A DNA stretch of 64,000 bases from an uncultured Collinsella sp. (lineage in GTDB: Bacteria > Actinomycetota > Coriobacteriia > Coriobacteriales > Coriobacteriaceae). This document shows, in pieces, positions 1 to 9,244 of this stretch. The stretch is from contig CAUBIC010000005.1 of NCBI GenBank assembly GCA_958435945.1, positions 51,642 through 115,641 on the forward strand, in the 5' to 3' direction. The notes below the pieces were generated by a model that saw nothing but the letters and a program-made list of their open reading frames with translations, ran no database searches and was not told where the DNA came from. Position numbers and translations under genes: made by a program. Numbering within the stretch: the first letter of the stretch is position 1; each line of letters begins with the position of its first letter.

Positions 1-831
1 ATCGAAGAGGGCGGGCTCACCTTTGCCGTCAACTTTGACGACTATCTGGATGTGGGCATCTTCCTGGATCACCGCGTCACCCGCAACCTAGTGCGCGAGC
101 ACGCCAAGCAGGCGCGCCGCTTCCTCAACCTGTTTGCCTACACCGGCACCGCCACCTGCTATGCGGCAGACGGCGGCGTCGAGGAGACCGTGACGGTCGA
201 CCTTTCCAACACCTACCTGGACTGGGCCGAGCGCAATATGCGCCAGAACGGCTTTGTTGGTCCGCAGCATCATTTTGTGCGCGACGACGTGCTCGCCTGG
301 ATTCGCGACCAGCGCCAGACGCGCAACCGCTGGGACTTGATCTTTGTCGACCCGCCCACGTTCTCGAACTCGTCCAAGATGGGCCGCCGCACCTGGGATG
401 TCCAGCGCGACCATGTTGAGCTTTTGGCCGGCGTATCGCGCCTGCTCGCACAGGGCGGCCACGCCATCTTTAGCTGCAACCTGCGCGGCTTCCGCCCCGA
501 GACACGCAAGCTCGCGCGCGCGGGCGTGGTGCTGGAGGACATTACGGCGCAGACCATCCCCGAGGATTTCGCACGCAACCAGAAGGTGCACCACTGCTAT
601 ATCGTGCGCCGCCTGCCCATTGAGGACGCCATGGCCGAGGTCGGCTTTAGCGCCGAGGAGATTGCCGAGCGTGTCGAGGAGCTGCGCAACCCCGAGGCCC
701 GCAAGCCTCGCGCGGCAGTACCCGCGCACGCGCAGGCCGGAGACCGAGGGCCGCGCGGCGACGGCAAACCCTCCCCCGCCGGCAAGCCCAAAAAGAAGAA
801 GTTCTACGCCAGCAAACCCAGGGGCAAATAA
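1..831 (+). CDS. 23S rRNA guanine methyltransferase, RlmK-like domain (5' truncated)
   Basis: This is the 3' part of a gene that begins before the window; the frame is open from base 1. The visible 276 residues form a SAM-dependent methyltransferase of the RlmK/RlmI type, which methylates 23S rRNA. Visible motifs are VNFDDYLDVGIFLDHR just before the fold, the SAM-binding stretch LFAYTGTATCYAADGG, the acidic motif VDLSN, and the catalytic-loop motif DPPTFSNSSKM. The last 40 or so residues are a basic, Lys- and Pro-rich tail that may contact RNA. Whether the missing N-terminus carries a THUMP/RlmL half, as in E. coli RlmKL, cannot be seen. Confidence 0.85.
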   Translation: MEEGGLTFAVNFDDYLDVGIFLDHRVTRNLVREHAKQARRFLNLFAYTGTATCYAADGGVEETVTVDLSNTYLDWAERNMRQNGFVGPQHHFVRDDVLAWIRDQRQTRNRWDLIFVDPPTFSNSSKMGRRTWDVQRDHVELLAGVSRLLAQGGHAIFSCNLRGFRPETRKLARAGVVLEDITAQTIPEDFARNQKVHHCYIVRRLPIEDAMAEVGFSAEEIAERVEELRNPEARKPRAAVPAHAQAGDRGPRGDGKPSPAGKPKKKKFYASKPRGK

Positions 832-837
832 ACAAAG

Positions 838-902
838 TTGCGGTGGAATATGGACTGTTTGGCCGCCAAATAGGCCATTTCCGTCCGTATTTCACCGCAA
901 CT
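838..902. repeat. Palindromic intergenic repeat, GTTGCGGTG family
   Basis: An imperfect inverted repeat starts with GTTGCGGTGGAATA and ends with TATTTCACCGCAACT, enclosing a GGCCGCCAAATAGGCC hairpin. The same ends recur at 21126-21192, and a half copy lies at 46841-46860. It lies between the convergent methyltransferase and kdpE-like genes and may act as a shared terminator or REP-like element. Confidence 0.75.
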
Positions 903-926
903 CATATTGGGACGGTGGTTGGCGAT

Positions 927-1640
927 CTAGCCTTGGGTGACCAATCGGTAACCGATGCCCACGTGTGTTTGGATATAGCGCGGGTGCGCGGGGTCGGACT
1001 CGATCTTCTTGCGCAGCGTGCCCATAAAGACGCGCAGGCTCGCCAGGTCGCTCTTAGTTGCCGTACCCCAAATCTCGTGCAGGATAAACTGGTGCGTTAG
1101 TACCTTGTCGGCGTTATGTGCCAGCAGGCACAAGAGCTTGTACTCAATCGGCGTCAGATGCAGCTCCTCGCCATCCATCGTGGCAATGCCGGCATCAAAG
1201 TCGATATGCAGCTCACCGGTATCGAACGAGCCCTCGGAGGCAACACCACCCGCCTGCGCATACGAAAGGCGCCTGAGCGTCGTGCGAATGCGCGCGAGCA
1301 GTTCCTCGACCGAAAACGGCTTGGTCAGGTAGTCGTCGGCACCGGCATCGAGCGCGCGGATCTTGTCCGCGTCCTCGCTGCGCGCCGAGACCACAATGAT
1401 CGGCATGCCCGACCATGTGCGCACCGACTCCACCACCTTGACGCCGTCCATATCGGGCAGGCCCAGATCGAGCAGCACAATGCTCGGCGCCTGCGATGAG
1501 GCGGCGGCGATGGCGGCATGGGCGGTCTCCACAGCCATATGACGCAAGCCGTGCGCCTCGAGCGCGGCAACAATAAGATTGCGAACGGCGGGGTCGTCCT
1601 CAACGACCAAGATGAGCGGTTTTACGGCAGAGTTCGGCAC
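927..1640 (-). CDS. kdpE: KdpE-like OmpR-family response regulator
   Basis: This is a 237-aa DNA-binding response regulator. The receiver domain (about residues 8-120) has the acidic pocket in VVEDDPAV, the phospho-acceptor Asp in LLDLGLPDMDG and the Lys in DDYLTKPF. The C-terminal winged helix (about 140-235) carries LTPIEYKLLCLLAHNADKVL and ends with GIGYRLV, closely resembling KdpE. The start is a GTG at 1640, placed 7 nt after an AAGGAG that overlaps the stop region of the upstream kinase gene, so the pair is translationally coupled. It is the cognate partner of the KdpD-like kinase and probably controls potassium uptake, perhaps the nearby kup gene. No kdpFABC is visible. Confidence 0.85.
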   Translation of the reverse strand: MPNSAVKPLILVVEDDPAVRNLIVAALEAHGLRHMAVETAHAAIAAASSQAPSIVLLDLGLPDMDGVKVVESVRTWSGMPIIVVSARSEDADKIRALDAGADDYLTKPFSVEELLARIRTTLRRLSYAQAGGVASEGSFDTGELHIDFDAGIATMDGEELHLTPIEYKLLCLLAHNADKVLTHQFILHEIWGTATKSDLASLRVFMGTLRKKIESDPAHPRYIQTHVGIGYRLVTQG

Positions 1641-1644
1641 AGCG

Positions 1645-3270
1645 CTACTCCTTATCAAACGAAACGTCGGCGGCGGGAAGTTCAATCGTAAAGACCGAAC
1701 CGTGCGGGTCCGCCGCGGCAACCTCTATGCTACCGCCATGTGCCAACGCAATGGAACGGCAGAGCGAAAGACCCAAGCCAACGCTGCGGTGGCTGTCGGC
1801 CAGACCATGGTTGGCGGTATAGAACGACTCGAAGATCCGTTCGCGATCCTCGGGTGCGATGCCCGGACCATCATCGGCCACCGAGCACGCCACGCGTCCA
1901 TCGTCGACGCTAATCGAAATCATGATATGCGAGCCCGCGGGCGTATAGGTGATGGCGTTGTTCACCAGATTGACCACCAGCTGCACCATCAGGCGTGCAT
2001 CGACGTTGACGAGCGCCGGCTCATCGCACGCCACCACCTTAAGGTCGTGCTCGCGCACGGCAGGGTTCACGTGGCGCAGCGCCTCCTCGACGATATCGTC
2101 CATGAGCTCGAGCGTGGTCGACAGGCGCATACCGCCACCCTCGAGCTTGGTGATGGCGAGCAGATTCTCGACGGTGGCGTTGAGCCATTGCGCATCCGAG
2201 CGAATGGACAGGAGCAGGCCGCGGCGCGTTTGGGCGTCGAGCACGGCGGTGCCGGTCGAGCCCTGGTCGAGCAGCACGTCGGCATTACCCGAAATACTGG
2301 TAAGCGGCGTGCGCAGATCGTGCGAGATTGAGCGCAGCAGGTTGGCGCGCAACTGTTCGTTTTTGGCGAGCACCGCCGCCTCCTCGCGGGCCTCCATGGC
2401 GCGGGCGCGATCGAGTGCCAGCTCGCCTTCGCTCACGATAGCATCGGCAAGCGTCCGCTCCTCATGCGTCAGCACGTCGGGCTCGGCAACGATAGCCAGC
2501 ACGCCCACCACCGAGGCGGGGTCGCCCGAGCGCACGAAGCCGTCGCCCGTGCGAACCGTCAGGTAGATGCCATAAAACGCCGAGCCGCCAAACGTGGCGT
2601 CGAGCGGCGTTCCCACATAGGCGGACGCCGAGAGCCGCGGCGGCATCTGCGGCGCCAGCTCGTGCACCGGCGCGGCATCGCCCACGGCCGTGTACGTCGC
2701 ACGCGGCAGCAGGTCATCGCCCTCGGCGTCAGCGCTGTACCACACGACCGGACAGCCCGAAAGACGCGCCAGCTGCGTTGCCATGGCATGGACAATCTGC
2801 TGCTGATCGGCGCACCGCTGCAGCATGCGGTTGGTCTCGAGCACCATATGCGTGCGGCGGTCGCTGGCGGCAGCCTGTGCCAAGGCGCGGCGCAGGGCCA
2901 ACGCAATCGAGCTCGACACAAGCGAGACCACGAACATGATGAAGAACATGCCGGGATAGACGCGGTCGATAAGCGACAGCGAGTAGCGCGGGTCGACAAA
3001 CAAGAAGTTGTAGAGCGCCACGGCGGCAGCCGAGCTCAGCAAGCAATACAGGCGACTCCAGGTAAAGAATGCGCACAGCTGAACGGCGAACACATAGACG
3101 ATCATGATGCTCGGCGCGAGACCCGGATGGTCGAGCAGAGCGCCCACAATCGTCGCCGCGACCAGCAACCCCGCCGATACGCAGGCGTCATACAGAGGAG
3201 TGCGGCGCGTCAGCGTTGTGCGCCGCCACCAAAAGCTATCGGCAATATCGCCGTCCGTACGGACGTCCAT
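1645..3270 (-). CDS. KdpD-like sensor histidine kinase lacking the N-terminal KdpD/Usp region
   Basis: This 541-aa membrane histidine kinase corresponds to the C-terminal half of KdpD. A DUF4118-type block of four membrane segments spans about residues 28-135 and contains YNFLFVDPRYSL. A GAF-like linker follows, then the HisKA box SHDLRTPLTSISGNADVL and the HATPase boxes NLVNNAITYTP, DDGPGIAPEDRERIF and VGLGLSLC. Classical KdpD is near 890 aa with an N-terminal KdpD ATP-binding domain and a Usp domain; both are absent here, and the ORF begins directly before the membrane block. It lies 4 nt from the kdpE-like gene and downstream of kup on the same strand. A role in sensing K+ or turgor is inferred from family and context. 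Confidence 0.85.
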   Translation of the reverse strand: MDVRTDGDIADSFWWRRTTLTRRTPLYDACVSAGLLVAATIVGALLDHPGLAPSIMIVYVFAVQLCAFFTWSRLYCLLSSAAAVALYNFLFVDPRYSLSLIDRVYPGMFFIMFVVSLVSSSIALALRRALAQAAASDRRTHMVLETNRMLQRCADQQQIVHAMATQLARLSGCPVVWYSADAEGDDLLPRATYTAVGDAAPVHELAPQMPPRLSASAYVGTPLDATFGGSAFYGIYLTVRTGDGFVRSGDPASVVGVLAIVAEPDVLTHEERTLADAIVSEGELALDRARAMEAREEAAVLAKNEQLRANLLRSISHDLRTPLTSISGNADVLLDQGSTGTAVLDAQTRRGLLLSIRSDAQWLNATVENLLAITKLEGGGMRLSTTLELMDDIVEEALRHVNPAVREHDLKVVACDEPALVNVDARLMVQLVVNLVNNAITYTPAGSHIMISISVDDGRVACSVADDGPGIAPEDRERIFESFYTANHGLADSHRSVGLGLSLCRSIALAHGGSIEVAAADPHGSVFTIELPAADVSFDKE

Positions 3271-3300
3271 CAGCGTTCCACCCCTCTCTCAAAAACAAAA

Positions 3301-3335
3301 ACCACCACAAAGGGGACAGGCACCTTTGTGGTGGT
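3301..3335. repeat. REP-like palindrome, CCACAAAGG...CCTTTGTGG family
   Basis: A 35-bp palindrome has arms ACCACCACAAAGG and CCTTTGTGGTGGT around a GGGACAG-containing loop. An identical 35-bp copy lies at 41277-41311 and a diverged copy at 39589-39624. A partial further arm (CTTGTGGTGG) follows at about 3340-3350. It lies in the gap upstream of the kinase gene. Confidence 0.85.
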
Positions 3336-3383
3336 TTCCCCTTGTGGTGGTTCCAAGTGTAAAGCCTTTGCAACCTGCGGACG

Positions 3384-3578
3384 TTAGACAAACAGCACGT
3401 GCGCAAGCAGTGCGCACACGCACGCCGCGACAAGCACCGTCACCACGATCGAAATCACGCGGTCGGCCATGTCCATGTTGGCCCGATTCGTAAAGAACCG
3501 ATCTTCGGCAGCATCGGCGCGTACCTCACGCACCAGCTCGGTCGCAAAATCGCAACCGTCAAGCACCTTTGCATCCAT
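3384..3578 (-). CDS. Small membrane protein, function unknown
   Basis: A 64-aa protein is predicted from an ATG at 3578 preceded by GGGAGGAAACC, a good ribosome binding site. The first 40 residues are soluble and charged, and residues of about 42-62 form one hydrophobic C-terminal segment (ISIVVTVLVAACVCALLAHV). I do not recognise the family. It lies between kup and the kdpD-like gene on the same strand, so it may be co-transcribed with them; an accessory role in potassium transport or sensing is only a guess. Confidence 0.6.
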   Translation of the reverse strand: MDAKVLDGCDFATELVREVRADAAEDRFFTNRANMDMADRVISIVVTVLVAACVCALLAHVLFV

Positions 3579-3647
3579 GGTTTCCTCCCAGGACTCAATC
3601 CCCGTCAATACAAGCCCGCCCGTTCGCAGACAAACCTCGAGCGTCGA

Positions 3648-5675
3648 CTACGGCCGCTCGTTGGGAGCCAGGCGCTGCATCTTGTTCACGGCCTTGAACT
3701 TGGTGAACAGCGGCACGTACTCAAAGCTCACGTTGGAGTTCTCCAGGCCGTACCAACGCGCAGGCGTGCCGGCGGCGCGGCGGATGATGTACTTGAGCGT
3801 GATGGCCGTACGTTCGCTCGGCTCCACATCGCTTTCGGGCGCCAGAAGCTTACGGATCAGGACAAACTTGAACGTGCCGATGTTACCCGGATCCTTGTAG
3901 ACCGAGTAGTCATGCGTCTGCGGCGGCAGCTCGCCGGTGGCAGCCAAGTCCTGAACAACCTGACGCAGGTAGGCATTGACGCGCTGGTTGATCTTGTAGC
4001 CCAGGTACAGATGCACGCGGAACACGTAGTCGGTGCCGAACGTCTCGACCGAATAGGCAAAGGTGTGCGGTTCGTCCATGGTCTCGACATTCACGAACCA
4101 CCAGGCGCGGGCACGCTTGGGATGCTTGTCCAAGATCGAATAGACGATATCGCGGTCGATGTAGTCGGTATGGGTGTCCTTGGTCAGGTACACGACGTTG
4201 TCACTCATGCGCTCGTAACGGTCGTCGTCGCGCAGGCGCTTGAGCTGCGGCAGGTAGCTGCGCAGCGGCAGCAGCGTAAACTGGCGCTGCTCGACCGCCG
4301 TGCCGTTGTACCAGCACACCATAATGCCCATGATGAGTGCAGCCATGAGGATGGTGAAATAGCCGCCGTGGAAGAACTTGGTGAGCGAGCTCACGAAGAA
4401 GAAGCCTTCGAGCAAAAGGAAGAAGGCCGCGAAGATCCACGGAGCAACCTTGAGCTTGCGCTCCTCGTGCAGGTAGAAGAAGAGCAGCAGCGTGGTGCAC
4501 ATCATAGTCAGCGTAATGGCAAGGCCGTACGCGGCTTCCATATGCGCCGAGTTCTGGAACAGCAGCACCACGATGACGCAGCCGACAAGCATGACGTTGT
4601 TGACCATGGGGATGTAGAGCTGGCCCTTGGTCTCGGCAGGGTAGAAGACCTGCATGTGCGGCATGAGGTCCAGACGGCTGGCCTCGGACACCAGCGAGAA
4701 TGCGCCGGTGATGAGCGCCTGCGAGGCAATGATGGCCGCAACGGTGGAAAGGCCTACGGCAAACGGACGCAGACCCGGGGCGAGCATCTGGTAGAACGGG
4801 TTGAGGTCGGCAATGCCCATGAGCTCGGGGTTGGCAGCGTTGTTCATAAGCCAAGCGCCCTGGCCCATATAGGAAAGCAGCAGGCAGCACTTAACGAACG
4901 GCCAGGTAGCGTAGATGTTGCCGCGGCCGACGTGGCCCATGTCGGAGTAGAGCGCCTCGGCACCGGTGGTGGCGAGGAAGCAACTGCCCAGAATCATGAT
5001 GCCCGCGTGGTTGTTGGGGCTCAGCAAAAAGGCGATGCCGCGCACCGGGTTGAGGCACAGCAGCACGGCGGGGTGCTGTAAGACAAAGAACAGACCCGTG
5101 CCGCCCAGGAACAGGAACCACAGCGTCATGATGGGGCCAAAGGCGTGACCGATCTTGGCCGTACCGATGCGCTGTACCAAGAAGAGCACGATGATGATGG
5201 CGAGCGTAATGGCGACGACGCGACCCTGGTCATCGCCCAGCACGGCATGGACCGCCGGGATGGTGCGCAGGCCCTCGATGGCCGTGGTAACGGTAACGGC
5301 AGGTGTCAGGATGCCGTCGGCGAGCAGCGCGGCGCCACCCAGCATGGCGGGGATGATGAGCCACTTGCCGCAGCGCTTGACCAGGCTGTACAGGGCAAAG
5401 ATGCCGCCCTCACCATGGTTATCGGCGCGCAGCGAGATGAGCACATACTTGATGGTGGTCAGCAGCGTGACCGTCCACACGACAAGGGAGAGCGCGCCGA
5501 GCACGAACTCCTCCGTGACGCTTCCGATGCCGCCGTTGCCGGCAACGAGCGCCTTGGTTACATACATAGGGCTGGTGCCGATATCGCCGTACACCACGCC
5601 CAGCGTGACGAGCATCGCCGAGATGCTCACAGGAATCGCAGCGTGCGAGGCTGCCTCCTTGGCCTTTTGTTCCAT
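3648..5675 (-). CDS. kup: KUP-family potassium uptake protein
   Basis: This 675-aa K+ transporter of the KUP/HAK/KT family imports potassium with protons. The family signature GVVYGDIGTSPMYV is near residue 28. About twelve hydrophobic segments follow up to about residue 450, then a cytoplasmic C-terminal domain of about 200 residues, the usual family layout and length. The start ATG at 5675 follows GGGAGG by 10 nt; the longer reading six codons upstream has no ribosome site. A perfect TATAAT lies 36 nt upstream. Downstream on the same strand are a small membrane protein and the KdpD/KdpE-like pair, suggesting a locally regulated potassium module. Confidence 0.92.
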   Translation of the reverse strand: MEQKAKEAASHAAIPVSISAMLVTLGVVYGDIGTSPMYVTKALVAGNGGIGSVTEEFVLGALSLVVWTVTLLTTIKYVLISLRADNHGEGGIFALYSLVKRCGKWLIIPAMLGGAALLADGILTPAVTVTTAIEGLRTIPAVHAVLGDDQGRVVAITLAIIIVLFLVQRIGTAKIGHAFGPIMTLWFLFLGGTGLFFVLQHPAVLLCLNPVRGIAFLLSPNNHAGIMILGSCFLATTGAEALYSDMGHVGRGNIYATWPFVKCCLLLSYMGQGAWLMNNAANPELMGIADLNPFYQMLAPGLRPFAVGLSTVAAIIASQALITGAFSLVSEASRLDLMPHMQVFYPAETKGQLYIPMVNNVMLVGCVIVVLLFQNSAHMEAAYGLAITLTMMCTTLLLFFYLHEERKLKVAPWIFAAFFLLLEGFFFVSSLTKFFHGGYFTILMAALIMGIMVCWYNGTAVEQRQFTLLPLRSYLPQLKRLRDDDRYERMSDNVVYLTKDTHTDYIDRDIVYSILDKHPKRARAWWFVNVETMDEPHTFAYSVETFGTDYVFRVHLYLGYKINQRVNAYLRQVVQDLAATGELPPQTHDYSVYKDPGNIGTFKFVLIRKLLAPESDVEPSERTAITLKYIIRRAAGTPARWYGLENSNVSFEYVPLFTKFKAVNKMQRLAPNERP

Positions 5676-5710
5676 AAGCCGGTTTCCTCCCAACTTTAAT
5701 GTTCGAAGGG

Positions 5711-5716
5711 ATTATA
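5711..5716 (-). promoter_or_regulatory. Predicted -10 element of the kup promoter
   Basis: The minus strand reads TATAAT, an exact sigma-70-type -10 box, 36 nt before the kup start codon. The -35 is weak; ATTAAA at about 16-17 nt is the best candidate. The implied leader of about 30 nt leaves no room for a ydaO-type riboswitch. Confidence 0.5.
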
Positions 5717-5798
5717 GGTAATCGGCCCATGTTTTAATGCACTGTTTTCCCAGCTAGATAAAGATTTATACAGTCTTTAGGCCACCGCGGCGATATGG

Positions 5799-5831
5799 AA
5801 TGTGACAAAGGGACTATCCCCTTGTCACATT
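5799..5831. repeat. Hairpin repeat, GTGACAAAGGG family
   Basis: A near-perfect palindrome AATGTGACAAAGGG / CCCCTTGTCACATT lies just past the stop of the nitroreductase gene. A related copy lies at 27786-27818, also just past the stop of a minus-strand gene. It may act as a 3' stem-loop or terminator. Confidence 0.7.
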
Positions 5832-5833
5832 CG

Positions 5834-6709
5834 TCATTTTCCGAGCCAGTTTTTGAACCACCACTCCATGGAGCGGCTCATCTCGGCCATAAAGGGGCTC
5901 GTGTGCTTGCGGGTGTAGATATCCACGACGCGCTCCCCCACCTCGCGGGCGTGCGGGCGAAACATCGCATCCATCTCGGCCACCTGCGCATCCATAGTCG
6001 CGGCATCCGCACGGCAGTAGCGCTCCTCGTGCACCAGGTTCACCACGGGGTGCGCGATTGCCGGGCGCTCCTTACGGGGCGTGCCGATGATGAGCATCGA
6101 CAGCGGCATGGTATAGGGCGGCAGATCGAGCAGCACGGCAACTTCCTCGGCGTTCTCGACGATGTCGCCGATATAGCAGCTCCCCAGCCCCAGGGCCTCG
6201 GCGGCAACCACGGCGTTTTGCGCGGCGATCACGGCATCCTGAGCCGCGATGGCAAAGTCGCCCAGACCCGGCGCGCGGCGGGGCGCCTTGCCCGTACGCT
6301 CTACAAACTCGGGCTCAAAGCAGCCCACGTGCTTAAACAGATCGATCCACTTGGCATAGTCGACCACAAATATAAGTGCCCAGGGCGCCTTGGCGATCAT
6401 GGGCTGGTGGTCGCACAGGTCGGCCAGGCGGTCGAGCGTTGCCTGCTCGCGGATGCTCACGATGGAATACATCATCATGGCGCCCGCCGACGGCGCGCGG
6501 CTCGCCGCATGCAAGATCGCCGCCCGCTGCTCGTCGGTCACCGCCACGGGACGGTCGTCGTCATCACGCGCGAAGGCACGCGTGGACGAGCGGTGTTCCA
6601 AGATGTCCAGCGCCGCGTTGCCCGTAGTCTCGACCGGATAGCCGCCCGCGTCCACGCCCACAGCTCCGCCGCAGTACTCGGTGCCCGTCATACAAACCTG
6701 CTCGCCCAT
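5834..6709 (-). CDS. Nitroreductase-family protein
   Basis: This 291-aa protein has a nitroreductase (FMN-dependent oxidoreductase) fold over about residues 30-210. It starts with the typical LEHRSSTRAFARD and continues with ASRAPSAGAMMMYSIV, AAQNAVVAAEALGLGSCYIG and LIIGTP. FMN and NAD(P)H use is known for the family; the substrate cannot be told. A C-terminal extension of about 75 residues (NLVHEERYCRAD onward) ends in a Trp-rich helix and is unusual for the shortest members. The ATG at 6709 follows GAGG by 8 nt. It is a single gene facing away from the LtaS-like gene. Confidence 0.85.
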   Translation of the reverse strand: MGEQVCMTGTEYCGGAVGVDAGGYPVETTGNAALDILEHRSSTRAFARDDDDRPVAVTDEQRAAILHAASRAPSAGAMMMYSIVSIREQATLDRLADLCDHQPMIAKAPWALIFVVDYAKWIDLFKHVGCFEPEFVERTGKAPRRAPGLGDFAIAAQDAVIAAQNAVVAAEALGLGSCYIGDIVENAEEVAVLLDLPPYTMPLSMLIIGTPRKERPAIAHPVVNLVHEERYCRADAATMDAQVAEMDAMFRPHAREVGERVVDIYTRKHTSPFMAEMSRSMEWWFKNWLGK

Positions 6710-6923
6710 AGCTCTATCCTCGCTAATTCTTTAAGAAGCCTTTACGTTTCCGTGTAATTCCCGTCCATTATCGCGCAGGCCGCCACTACATTGCGCCACA
6801 CCGCCGCACGTGCGCGTTAATATGGCTGGTTGTTGTGCGCAGCCACCAATTGCAGCGCATATCTTGGTAACAATCGGGTAAACCCCCGCTTTCGTAGGTT
6901 TTAAGTTTGTGAGGAGTCTCAGC

Positions 6924-9224
6924 ATGTTCGCTGCCGCCATCTCGCTCGTCGGTCTTGCGGCGACCGTCTACCTTGTCTTGCGCGAGGCCAAGGCCATTCG
7001 CGCTCAGTCGGGCACCGTTGCCAAAAGCGCTCTTGGGTGGAGCGTCGTCTTCGGCCTGTTCCAGGTCTTTTTGACTATTTGGGGCGCCATTGGCCTCGTC
7101 GCCCAAAACGAGCCGCTCGCCTTTGTGATGCTCATCCTGACCAACGCCATCCTCACCGGATGCGCCTGGGCCAGCATCGCCCGCGATCGCATCGCCCCGC
7201 GCGTCTTTGCGTTCGCCAAGCCCGACGCCCCCGCCCCCACCGGCAAGCTCGCCCGCCTGCGCGGCGCCTTTGTGGGCAAGCCACTCGTCGCCGCCGTGCT
7301 GTGCCTGCTGCTCGCCGGCGTCTTTGCGCTGTTGGGCATGGAGGTCTCGTCCAACCACGACTTTACCTGGGTCTACCCCCTGTGCATCCTGCTCGAGTGG
7401 GCCATCATCACCGTGCTCATGACCGGCTTGTTCTTCCTGTTCCAGCGCCACGGCGCAGCTCCGGCCGTCCTGGCCTTCGCCCTCTTTATCCTGGGCATTG
7501 CCGAGTTCTTCGTCATCACGTTTAAATCCATGCCCATCCAGCCGGGCGACCTTTCGGCCATCTCCACCGCCGCCGCAGTCGCCGGCAACGGCTACACCTT
7601 CTCGATCTCGCTGTTCTGCGTGCTGTCCATGGGCTTTACCGCCATCGCCATGCTGCTATGCGAGTACGCCGGCCTGGTCGCGCCGCATCGCCAGAAGGGC
7701 GCCGCCAACGCCAAGCGCATGCTGCTCACCAACCTGCTCGTCGCCGTGCTGTGCCTGGGCGGCGTGACCGCGCATGTTACGCTCATCGACTACTACAACA
7801 CTCTCGGCATCACCGTCTACACCTGGCGCCCGCTCGAGAGCTACTGGCGCGAGGGCTACCTGCCCGCTTTCATTAGCGCAGCGCAGTCCATCAAGCCGCC
7901 CAAACCCGCCGACTACTCCGTCGACGATGCCAAGGCCACGCTCAAAAAGTACGCCAAGGCCTACGACAAGTCCGACGCGGCCAAGAGCGACGAGCGCGCC
8001 GCCGCAAAGGAGCAGTTCGATAGCGAGAAGCCCACGGTCATCGCCATCATGAACGAGACGTTCTCGGATCTGTCGATCTACCAGAACATGCGCGCCGGCT
8101 ACGAGGGTCCGCAGTACTTTAAGAACCTGTCCGACTGCCTCAGCCGCGGCAAGCTCTATGTGAGCGCCTACGGCGGCGGTACCGCCAATACCGAGTTTGA
8201 GTTTATGACCGGCAACTCCATGGCCAACCTGGGCTCGGGCGTGTACCCCTACACCATCTACAACATGGAGACGACCGGGAACTTAGCCGAGCAGTTCAAG
8301 TCGCTCGGATATTCCACCACGGCCATGCATCCCAATCACGCGACCAACTGGAACCGTGAGAACGTCTACAAGGACTTTGGCTTTGACCAGTTCCTGTCCA
8401 TCAACGATTTCCAGGGCGCCGATACCCTGCGCGGCATGGTGACCGACCAGGCTACCTACGACAAGATTCTTGAGCTGCTCGACCAGAACGCCGATCCGCA
8501 GTTTATCTTCGACGTGACCATGCAGAACCACTCGGGCTACGATACGGGTCTGCTGCCGGTCGATAAGCAGATGCACCTGAATATCGACACGACCGATCTG
8601 GATGCCAAGACCGTCGAGGACGGCACGCTCTCCGATGTCGACGAGTATGTCTCGTGCATCGAGCAGTCCGACCAGGCGCTTCGCTACTTCCTAAACGCCC
8701 TGAGCAAGCTCGACCGTAAGGTAGTCGTGGTGTTCTGGGGCGACCACCAGCCGTTCTTCCCGTCCAAGTTCAACGACAAGTGGTTTACCGGCGAAGACGA
8801 CGCCACGCACCAGGAACGTCTGTGGCAGACCGACTACATCATCTGGGCCAACTACGACGTTGCCGGCTGCGACCAGACAAGCGAGGTCGACGACCTGTCC
8901 ACCAACTACCTGTCCACGCAGCTGATGCAGCTGATCGGCGCACCGCTGACCGACTATCAGAAGGCGCACATGACGCTGCGCGAGTCGCTGCCCGCTATCA
9001 ACTCCGTGGGCTACGAGGACGCCAGCCTGCGCTGGGCGCTCTCCTCCAACGTCACCGGTGACGACGCCGCTGCCGCAGCCGCAACCAAGGCGCGCGAGGA
9101 TTACGCCAAGATGCAGTACTACGAGATGTTCCGCGACGGCAAGAACGTCTACACCGAGCACTTCCAGACCGAGGCCAACGAAACCGACCCCAACCTGGCA
9201 CCGGGTACGACCAAGATCAAGTAG
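6924..9224 (+). CDS. LTA synthase family protein (alkaline phosphatase/sulfatase fold)
   Basis: This 766-aa membrane enzyme resembles lipoteichoic acid synthase and phosphoglycerol transferases, which move glycerol-phosphate units onto cell-surface polymers. Several hydrophobic segments occupy the first 280 residues. The extracellular catalytic domain begins near residue 370 with PTVIAIMNETFSDLS (metal-binding Glu), holds the likely nucleophile Thr in GGGTANTEFEFMTGNS, and has the metal-binding WGDHQPF. ATG 6924 follows GAGGAG by 7 nt; the longer reading at 6909 lacks a ribosome site. The N-terminal membrane region is longer than in S. aureus LtaS, so the acceptor may differ. It is monocistronic; a long palindromic element follows. 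Confidence 0.85.
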   Translation: MFAAAISLVGLAATVYLVLREAKAIRAQSGTVAKSALGWSVVFGLFQVFLTIWGAIGLVAQNEPLAFVMLILTNAILTGCAWASIARDRIAPRVFAFAKPDAPAPTGKLARLRGAFVGKPLVAAVLCLLLAGVFALLGMEVSSNHDFTWVYPLCILLEWAIITVLMTGLFFLFQRHGAAPAVLAFALFILGIAEFFVITFKSMPIQPGDLSAISTAAAVAGNGYTFSISLFCVLSMGFTAIAMLLCEYAGLVAPHRQKGAANAKRMLLTNLLVAVLCLGGVTAHVTLIDYYNTLGITVYTWRPLESYWREGYLPAFISAAQSIKPPKPADYSVDDAKATLKKYAKAYDKSDAAKSDERAAAKEQFDSEKPTVIAIMNETFSDLSIYQNMRAGYEGPQYFKNLSDCLSRGKLYVSAYGGGTANTEFEFMTGNSMANLGSGVYPYTIYNMETTGNLAEQFKSLGYSTTAMHPNHATNWNRENVYKDFGFDQFLSINDFQGADTLRGMVTDQATYDKILELLDQNADPQFIFDVTMQNHSGYDTGLLPVDKQMHLNIDTTDLDAKTVEDGTLSDVDEYVSCIEQSDQALRYFLNALSKLDRKVVVVFWGDHQPFFPSKFNDKWFTGEDDATHQERLWQTDYIIWANYDVAGCDQTSEVDDLSTNYLSTQLMQLIGAPLTDYQKAHMTLRESLPAINSVGYEDASLRWALSSNVTGDDAAAAAATKAREDYAKMQYYEMFRDGKNVYTEHFQTEANETDPNLAPGTTKIK

Positions 9225-9244
9225 CGGGTCACTCATAACTGAAA

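Noticed and set aside
3399..5081. 560-aa plus-strand ORF opposite kup
   Set aside because: It is the antisense shadow of a clear KUP transporter; its composition (His, Arg, Gln rich) is typical of antisense frames in GC-rich genomes.
5676..5720. c-di-AMP (ydaO) riboswitch before kup
   Set aside because: The predicted leader is about 30 nt, far too short for that riboswitch.
6786..7451. 221-aa minus-strand ORF at the start of the LtaS-like gene
   Set aside because: It overlaps the N-terminal membrane region of a well-supported plus-strand gene and has antisense-type composition.
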